Notes under the pieces: generated by a model
Database searches by the model: none
What the model saw: the letters and a program-made list of their open reading frames with translations, nothing else
Told to the model about the DNA's origin: nothing
Shown here: positions 5,642-10,285 of the stretch, piece by piece
Position numbering within the stretch: the stretch's first letter is position 1
How the letters are laid out: each line of letters opens with the position of its first letter
Translations under genes and position numbers: made by a program
NCBI GenBank assembly: GCA_023428185.1
Contig: JAEYYZ010000057.1
Location: 1-10,285 of the forward strand
Direction: 5' to 3'
Origin: Actinomycetes bacterium
GTDB taxonomy: Bacteria; Actinomycetota; Actinomycetes; Actinomycetales; Demequinaceae
DNA: 10,285 nucleotides

Positions 5642-7606
5642 CTACCAGATCGAGACGCGGTCCTCTGGAGCCAGATACAACTCGTCGCTGGGCTGCACGT
5701 CAAAGGCCTCGTACCACTCATCGAGGTTGCGCACGACGCCGTTGATGCGGAACTCCTCGGGCGAGTGAGGATCCGTGTTGATCTGCGTGATGACGGCCTC
5801 GTCACGGCGCTTGGTGCGTTCGGTGAGTGCGTAGCCAATGAAGTAGCGCTGCACCGCGGTGAGGCCATCGATTACCGGCGCATCGTCAAAGGAACCGCCC
5901 AAAGCCATCCGGTACGCCTTGAGCCCGATCTCCACTCCCGCGAGGTCGCCGATGTTCTCGCCCACTGTGAGCGCGCCGTTCACCTTGTGTTCGTCGCCCA
6001 ATTGAGCGGGCGAGTAGCCGTTGTACTGCTCAATGAGCACAGTGGCGCGTTCCATGAATGCGGCCCTGTCCGCCTCCGTCCACCAGTCCTCGAGACTGCC
6101 GCTGCCGTTGTACTTACTGCCTTGGTCGTCGAAACCGTGGCCAATCTCGTGTCCAATCACCGAGCCGATGGCACCGTAGTTGAGCGCGTCGTCGGCTTCT
6201 GGGTGGAAGAACGGAGGCTGCAAGATGGCCGCCGGGAATACGATCTCGTTGCCAGTGGGCAAGTAGTATGCGTTGACGGTCTGCGGCGTCATGAGCCACT
6301 CGGTGTTGTCCACCGGCTTGCCGATCTTTGACCACTCCCATTCCTGCTCAAAGCGGTTCGTGGCGCGCACATTGCCCAGCAGGTCATCTGCGCTCACCTC
6401 AAGGCCGGTGTAGTCGCGCCACTTGTCGGGGTAGCCGATCTTGGGTGTGAAGGCATCGAGCTTGTCCAGTGCGCGCTTCTTGGTTTCCGGGGTCATCCAG
6501 GTGATGGAGGTGATGGACTCGCGGTACGCCTCCACGAGGTTGTCCACCAACTGCTGCATTTCGGCCTTGTACGCGGGCGGGAAGTGCCGTTTGACGTACT
6601 CCTGCCCCACCAACTCACCCACGGCGCCTTCCACAAACCCCACTCCACGCTTCCAGCGGTCGCGTTGTTGAGGCGCCCCAGAAAGGACGGTGCCGTAGAA
6701 CTCAAAGTTGGCGCGCGAGATTTCTTGAGTGAGGTACGCGGCGCGCGCGCTCAGCACGTGCCAGCGAGCCCACTGCTTGAGCGTCTCTAGATCCGTCGCC
6801 GCCCACAACTCAGCAGCGCCGGTGAAGAAGGTCGGTTCGTCTGCAATGAGCAAGCCATGGGCCTCGGCCGGCATGCCTACGGCATCGGCCCAGGCTTGCC
6901 ACGCGAACCCAGGCGCGTCGGTCTCAAGGTCACTCAAGGTGGTGGGGTTGTAGGTGAGGTCGGCTTCGCGCCTGCGGACCACATCCCAGTGATGCGCTGC
7001 CAGGGCAGTCTCAAAGGCCATTACGGTCGCCGCGTCGACGTCTAGGCCAGCGAGCGTAGCCATGCGCGAAATGTGCGCCACATACTTCTCGCGGGTTTGA
7101 GCGTGCAGGTCCTCGCGGTAGTACGCCTCGTCGGGAAGTCCTAGTCCGCTTTGCTCGAGGTACACCACATTGCGTTGCGGGTCACGCTTGTCCGCGAACA
7201 CGTAGAAACCAAGCACGCCGCCCACCCCAGTGGTTTCGAGAGTGCCTAACGCGGCGGCCAACGCGCGGTGATTGGCCGCCCCGTCCACGAGATCGAGGTC
7301 AGGTTGGAGCGGTGCGGTGCCCAAAGCATCCACACGTTCGGTGTCCATGAAGCTCGCGTACAGCGCGCCGATGGTGGTGTCTGGCCCCGCCTCCTCGATG
7401 ATGGTGCGCACGTGCGCCTCGGCATCGTCCCTCAACGCGTGGAAGCTACCGTCCGCGGCCCTGTCGTCCGGAATCACGTGGGTCTCCAACCACGGGCCGT
7501 TGACGTACCTGAAGAAGTCATCTTGAGGACGCACGGTGGGGGAGAAACTGGACTGATCAAGGCTGGTGGGGCCTGCGGGCGCGGGTGCGGAGGTGGGGTC
7601 GCTCAT
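5642..7606 (-). CDS. M13-family zinc metallopeptidase (neprilysin/PepO/Zmp1-like)
   Basis: 654 residues. The N-terminal M13 domain begins with the conserved D-D-F-F-R-Y-V-N-G-P-W block near residue 30. The catalytic domain has substrate-binding N445-A-Y-Y, the zinc site H486-E-I-G-H490 with catalytic Glu487, and third ligand Glu550 in E-N-I-G-D554. Near the end, F-R-I-N-G and the terminal I-W match the family pattern. Length is close to M. tuberculosis Zmp1 (663). No signal peptide or membrane segment is visible, so it is cytoplasmic or leaves by a non-classical route. ATG 7606 is chosen because M13 homology begins just after it; AAGGTGG (7618-7612) lies 5 bases upstream. The open frame continues to 7891, but that extension lies antisense to the next gene. 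M13 enzymes cleave short peptides; the substrate here is unknown. It is convergent with the SGNH hydrolase gene, 15 bases apart. Confidence 0.95.
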   Translation of the reverse strand: MSDPTSAPAPAGPTSLDQSSFSPTVRPQDDFFRYVNGPWLETHVIPDDRAADGSFHALRDDAEAHVRTIIEEAGPDTTIGALYASFMDTERVDALGTAPLQPDLDLVDGAANHRALAAALGTLETTGVGGVLGFYVFADKRDPQRNVVYLEQSGLGLPDEAYYREDLHAQTREKYVAHISRMATLAGLDVDAATVMAFETALAAHHWDVVRRREADLTYNPTTLSDLETDAPGFAWQAWADAVGMPAEAHGLLIADEPTFFTGAAELWAATDLETLKQWARWHVLSARAAYLTQEISRANFEFYGTVLSGAPQQRDRWKRGVGFVEGAVGELVGQEYVKRHFPPAYKAEMQQLVDNLVEAYRESITSITWMTPETKKRALDKLDAFTPKIGYPDKWRDYTGLEVSADDLLGNVRATNRFEQEWEWSKIGKPVDNTEWLMTPQTVNAYYLPTGNEIVFPAAILQPPFFHPEADDALNYGAIGSVIGHEIGHGFDDQGSKYNGSGSLEDWWTEADRAAFMERATVLIEQYNGYSPAQLGDEHKVNGALTVGENIGDLAGVEIGLKAYRMALGGSFDDAPVIDGLTAVQRYFIGYALTERTKRRDEAVITQINTDPHSPEEFRINGVVRNLDEWYEAFDVQPSDELYLAPEDRVSIW

Positions 7607-7613
7607 GGGAGCC

Positions 7614-7619
7614 ACCTTA
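7614..7619 (-). promoter_or_regulatory. Candidate -10 element of the M13 peptidase gene
   Basis: The minus strand reads TAAGGT, a TAnnnT hexamer ending 7 bases before ATG 7606. It overlaps the Shine-Dalgarno-like AAGGTGG (7618-7612), so the same bases could serve either as promoter (nearly leaderless mRNA) or as ribosome site on a read-through transcript from the upstream gene. The 68-base gap also holds a 4-bp CGCG-TTTT-CGCG hairpin (7642-7653), too weak to call a terminator. Confidence 0.4.
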
Positions 7620-7674
7620 TGGGTGCGAGCGCAGTCCGGGGCGCGTTTTCGCGGAGGGCGTGGGCACGCAGGCG

Positions 7675-9528
7675 CTAGACCTCGCCATCCACACCTTCTG
7701 CCGATGCCTCGGAACCGGACTTGTCCCACGGGCGCACGATGCCCAGGTACAGGGCCACTGCGAGTAAGGCATAGACGAGATACACGCCGATCCACACACT
7801 CAGCGCGACATCCACGGTGCTCCAGCTGGTGGGCATGGGCATGAGCACCACAAGGAAGCCCAGCAAGCCCGCCGAGTAGAGCGCGAACCACACGCGCTTG
7901 TTCCAGTCGTACACCTTGGAACCGCCCATTCCAGCAACGGGGAGAAGCGCGAGAGGAGCCGCCGCAAAACCTGCCACAGCCAGGCCCGATGCCGTGTCAA
8001 GGAACAATTGCGCGAACACGTTGCCATTGCCTTGCAGGCTCGGGGCGGCTGCGGAATAGATGCCCCAGCCCACCAGGCCCAACGCAAACGCGTACGCGGT
8101 CTGCACCAAGGCGAGTTTGGATTCCACCGCTTGCGATGCCAAGCGACCGATGGCCACGCCGGCCACGAGGCCGAACACCATGCCGGGCTCGAGCCCAGTG
8201 ACGCGCACTACCGCCACCGTGAGAGCCACGATGAGCAGGCTCCACGGCTTGAAGGTGTACGACGTGGCAACTCCGGGAGACAGGCGCTTGGCAAAGAAGA
8301 TGGCCACTTGCCAACCCACCACCACGTTCAGCAGAAAGCTGGCGGCCAGGCTCAGCAGCAAGCGCACGGAGCCCCAGTTGAAGCCGATCTCCGGGTCCAC
8401 AAAGGCGGACACCACCGCCGCGGCCACCACCCCGGCAGACGCGATGAGCCACGCACGCGAGCCGATTGCGTCGCTCTTCTCATGCACCGGTTCCGGAGTT
8501 GCTGCCGCGTCAGAACTCGCCCCAGACTCGGACTTCTTGGGAGGCACCACAGCCGCGGCGAGACGCCTTCGCACTGGCCCACGTCCTGCGGCGAGCCACG
8601 CGGTGAACTCTGCCCATCGAGCGGGAGCGCCGGAAATGGCGGAGGCGTAGAGCTTCTTGGGCCAAGCCACCAAGAGTGACAAGACCACCGTTGCCGCTGC
8701 CGCTAGGCATACCTGCACAACCGTGAGTTCCACCTCCTGCACGGGAGGCAGCGCGCTCAGCACGCTCGGTGCCGCTGCCGAACCCGTGCCCAACTCACTC
8801 GCCGACGGGGCAGTGCTCGCTAGAGGCGGTTGCGGTTCCAGTGTCTCCACCGGTAGCAGTGGTTGAGGGGTGACCTCCACTAAGGGCAAGCCGTTGATGC
8901 AGACGGTGAGCCCCTGCAATAAGCACAAGTCCCCAGTGGCGCTCGCTCCTTCGAAGACAAACTCGCGACCGTGTTGCAAACTTGCCACGATCCCCTCCGT
9001 GACGCCCTCACACCTTTGGTAGAAGCCATCACTGAGCATCACCACCTGTGCGCCCTCGACCGCGAGAGTTCCAGTGGCCGTCAACCGCGCCAGCAAATCT
9101 TCTGTCTCATCCCCTTGGCAGATGTCACCACTTGCGGGACGCTCCGCGGAGATGGTGCTGAGATTGTCGATGTCGTCAATGCGCTGTCGCATGGTGTTGA
9201 GGTTGGACGTGGGGGAGTCCGTCACGGTCTCGAACGTCACTTCGAGGCGGCACGTCCAGTCAGCGTCCCACGAGCAGGTCAAGATCAGTTCGGCAGGGCC
9301 CTCCTTGGTCTCCACCGCGGGCTCCGCGCCCGGATCACCCCGGGGGATGGTGCGGGCGGTGGCGGAACCGTCCCAGCGAATTTGGTACTGGGTTTGCTCT
9401 GGGGTGTCTGGGCTTGGTGTGGTGGCCCACGCGCCGCTTGCGCAGACAACCCCGGCCACTAAGGCTGTCGCGAGTGTGTTGACCACCCGCAGCCAGGTGC
9501 CTACCCAGTGGTGACGACCCACGCGCAT
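7675..9528 (-). CDS. Membrane protein of unknown function: signal peptide, cysteine-rich ectodomain, about nine membrane segments
   Basis: 617 residues from ATG 9528, preceded by AGGGGAG 5 bases upstream. Signal peptide about 1-35, ending A-W-A. The ectodomain (36-265) has six cysteines (85, 93, 137, 173, 202, 210), enough for three disulfides, then a Pro/Ser/Ala-rich stalk (220-262). The first membrane helix is at 267-289. A cytoplasmic segment follows (290-357, basic then Ser/Ala/Glu-rich), then hydrophobic helices near 358-377, 386-413, 428-446, 449-463, 472-494, 503-531, 545-564 and 572-598, and a short acidic tail. L-E-P-G-M-V-F-G-L-V-A-G (446-457), A-L-L-P (527-530) and the Y540-D-W-N stretch recall the actinobacterial group labelled 'FGLLP motif-containing membrane protein'. 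That match is from memory and the F-G is replaced here. Q-V-V-M-L-S-D-G (161-168) looks like a von Willebrand A strand, but no N-terminal DxSxS metal site is seen. Function is unknown. It lies 68 bases upstream of the M13 gene on the same strand. Confidence 0.85.
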   Translation of the reverse strand: MRVGRHHWVGTWLRVVNTLATALVAGVVCASGAWATTPSPDTPEQTQYQIRWDGSATARTIPRGDPGAEPAVETKEGPAELILTCSWDADWTCRLEVTFETVTDSPTSNLNTMRQRIDDIDNLSTISAERPASGDICQGDETEDLLARLTATGTLAVEGAQVVMLSDGFYQRCEGVTEGIVASLQHGREFVFEGASATGDLCLLQGLTVCINGLPLVEVTPQPLLPVETLEPQPPLASTAPSASELGTGSAAAPSVLSALPPVQEVELTVVQVCLAAAATVVLSLLVAWPKKLYASAISGAPARWAEFTAWLAAGRGPVRRRLAAAVVPPKKSESGASSDAAATPEPVHEKSDAIGSRAWLIASAGVVAAAVVSAFVDPEIGFNWGSVRLLLSLAASFLLNVVVGWQVAIFFAKRLSPGVATSYTFKPWSLLIVALTVAVVRVTGLEPGMVFGLVAGVAIGRLASQAVESKLALVQTAYAFALGLVGWGIYSAAAPSLQGNGNVFAQLFLDTASGLAVAGFAAAPLALLPVAGMGGSKVYDWNKRVWFALYSAGLLGFLVVLMPMPTSWSTVDVALSVWIGVYLVYALLAVALYLGIVRPWDKSGSEASAEGVDGEV

Positions 9529-9587
9529 GTTGACTCCCCTCACGGCGCGCCTGTGACAGAACACTCCCGTGCGTGCTCGCCGTGGCA

Positions 9588-9616
9588 ACCATAGTGGTGC
9601 GGCTTAGCCGGGACAA
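9588..9616 (-). promoter_or_regulatory. Promoter of the multi-TM membrane protein gene
   Basis: On the minus strand, TTGTCC (9616-9611) and TATGGT (9593-9588) are separated by 17 bases. The -35 matches TTGACA at four of six positions, and the -10 fits TAnnnT. The expected start near 9581 gives a leader of about 53 bases containing the Shine-Dalgarno. This is the best sigma-70-type promoter in the window, but it rests on sequence alone. Confidence 0.5.
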
Positions 9617-9645
9617 GAGGAACGTATGGCGTACGAGCCGCCTGG

Positions 9646-9651
9646 CACAAT
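9646..9651 (+). promoter_or_regulatory. Candidate -10 element for a leaderless rpiB mRNA
   Basis: CACAAT ends 6 bases before ATG 9658, the same spacing as TAGGCT before the ABC exporter. No Shine-Dalgarno is visible in the preceding 20 bases. The first base departs from TAnnnT, and no good -35 is seen. Confidence 0.4.
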
Positions 9652-9657
9652 GTCCCT

Positions 9658-10107
9658 ATGCGCATTCACCTCGCCGCCGACCATGCCGGATTCGAACTCA
9701 AGGAACACCTGCGCGAACACTTTGAAGGCTCAGGGGTGGAAGTCGTCGACCATGGTGCGTTCACGTACGACGCGCTCGACGACTACCCCTCGTTCTGCAT
9801 CTCTGCGGCCGAGTCAGTGGCCGAGAACCCAGGCGACCTGGGCATCGTCATTGGTGGGTCGGGCAACGGCGAGCAACTTGCCGCCAATCGTGTGCCAGGG
9901 ATCCGCGCCGCCCTGGTGTGGTCCGTGGAGACAGCCAAACTTGCACGCCAGCACAACGACGCCCAGATTGGGTCCATAGGCGCGCGCATGCACTCGCTCG
10001 AGGAAGCTACAGCCATAGCCGATGCCTTCATTGCCGAGCCATTCAGCGGCGACGAGCGCCACCAGCGGCGGATCGACCAAATGCTGGACTACGAGACCCA
10101 GCGCTAG
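9658..10107 (+). CDS. rpiB: Ribose-5-phosphate isomerase B, actinobacterial Glu-type
   Basis: 149 residues, cytoplasmic. RpiB interconverts ribulose 5-phosphate and ribose 5-phosphate in the non-oxidative pentose phosphate pathway. The N-terminal A-A-D8-H9-A-G-F-E-L-K is the phosphate/sugar-binding start of the RpiB/LacAB fold. G-G-S-G-N-G-E72-Q (66-73) is the catalytic loop. Here Glu72 occupies the place of Glu75 in M. tuberculosis RpiB, which acts as the base where E. coli RpiB uses a cysteine. A-R-M-H and R-H-Q-R-R-I-D near the end also match the mycobacterial type. Length is normal. ATG 9658 is chosen for homology at residue 1 and the leaderless-type -10. The gene diverges from the membrane protein gene. 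Its stop overlaps the stop of the convergent Eis-like gene in a shared CTAG (10104-10107). Confidence 0.96.
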   Translation: MRIHLAADHAGFELKEHLREHFEGSGVEVVDHGAFTYDALDDYPSFCISAAESVAENPGDLGIVIGGSGNGEQLAANRVPGIRAALVWSVETAKLARQHNDAQIGSIGARMHSLEEATAIADAFIAEPFSGDERHQRRIDQMLDYETQR

Positions 10108-10285
10108 AACGCGTAGTTGCAGACCGGCTGTTCGCTGGCCTGGAACGCAAGGCTCAGTCGAGCCGCGGCACCCTCACGGTGCTCCTGAACCAGGCCCGCA
10201 CCCGCCGCGGCCACAAGAGAAACCCCTCCGAGGTATGCGGCCGAAAGCTCCTGAATATCGAGCGTGACGTCTGCCTGGTCTCCAC
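10104..10285 (-). CDS. Eis-like GNAT N-acetyltransferase, C-terminal part (partial, 5' end outside the window)
   Basis: 59 whole codons are visible on the minus strand before TAG at 10106-10104. The stretch V-T-L-D-I-Q-E-L-S-A-A-Y-L-G-G-V-S, followed by an alanine-rich helix, a charged segment and the end Q-P-V-C-N-Y-A-F, matches the C-terminal sterol-carrier-protein-like domain of Eis-family acetyltransferases. In M. tuberculosis Eis, which acetylates aminoglycosides and protein lysines, the carboxylate of the terminal Phe acts as catalytic base. This protein also ends in Phe. The GNAT core lies beyond the right edge, so catalysis cannot be checked and the substrate is unknown. The assignment comes from pattern recognition of a short tail. 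Confidence 0.7.
   Translation of the reverse strand, partial: GDQADVTLDIQELSAAYLGGVSLVAAAGAGLVQEHREGAAARLSLAFQASEQPVCNYAF

Noticed and set aside
7607..7891. N-terminal extension of 95 codons on the M13 peptidase
   Set aside because: The extension is Cys/Arg/Gly-rich, overlaps the 3' end of the membrane protein gene in another frame of the same strand, and M13 homology begins only after ATG 7606, which has its own upstream signals.
9529..9588. N-terminal extension of 20 residues on the multi-TM protein
   Set aside because: It would put Arg-rich residues ahead of a complete signal peptide and ignores the Shine-Dalgarno 5 bases before ATG 9528.
1..10285. Mobile element, CRISPR array, toxin-antitoxin or phage-defence system
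   Set aside because: No transposase, integrase, regularly spaced repeats, attachment-like duplications or paired small ORFs were found; gene content and codon pattern look uniform.

Overview
The window is GC-rich, gene-dense bacterial chromosome. Several things point to the Actinomycetota, probably Micrococcales or a close relative: GTG starts, -10-like TAnnnT hexamers placed directly before start codons, a Glu-type ribose-5-phosphate isomerase B, an M13 peptidase resembling mycobacterial Zmp1, an Eis-like acetyltransferase and a DUF3558-like lipoprotein. I cannot name the genus. I see no rRNA, tRNA, CRISPR array, insertion sequence, integrase or prophage gene. It reads as ordinary core and envelope chromosome rather than an island.

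Layout: (1) 1-67, the C-terminal end of an unidentified plus-strand gene. (2) 84-1072, a minus-strand pair: a small lipoprotein followed by trmL, with overlapping stop and start (GTGA). (3) 1182-3137, a plus-strand half-size ABC exporter, divergent from the lipoprotein. (4) 3138-3286, a leader region with a CRP/GlxR-like palindrome, a weak promoter and a perfect hairpin. (5) 3287-5626, a secreted SGNH hydrolase with a long C-terminal extension. (6) 5642-7606, a minus-strand M13 metallopeptidase, tail-to-tail with the hydrolase. (7) 7675-9528, a minus-strand protein with a signal peptide, a cysteine-rich ectodomain and about nine membrane segments; it is the least explained gene here. (8) 9658-10107, rpiB, divergent from it. 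(9) 10104-10285, the C-terminal part of an Eis-like N-acetyltransferase on the minus strand, whose stop codon overlaps that of rpiB.

The genes do not form one pathway. Four encode envelope or exported proteins (lipoprotein, ABC exporter, SGNH hydrolase, ectodomain/multi-TM protein). The rest are housekeeping (trmL, rpiB), a peptidase and an acetyltransferase. Gene ends are packed: three convergent pairs are separated by 16, 15 and -4 bases. Initiation is mixed: two genes have good Shine-Dalgarno sequences, while the ABC exporter and rpiB look leaderless. The items most worth a second look are the 617-residue membrane protein, the leader of the SGNH hydrolase and the leaderless-start pattern.
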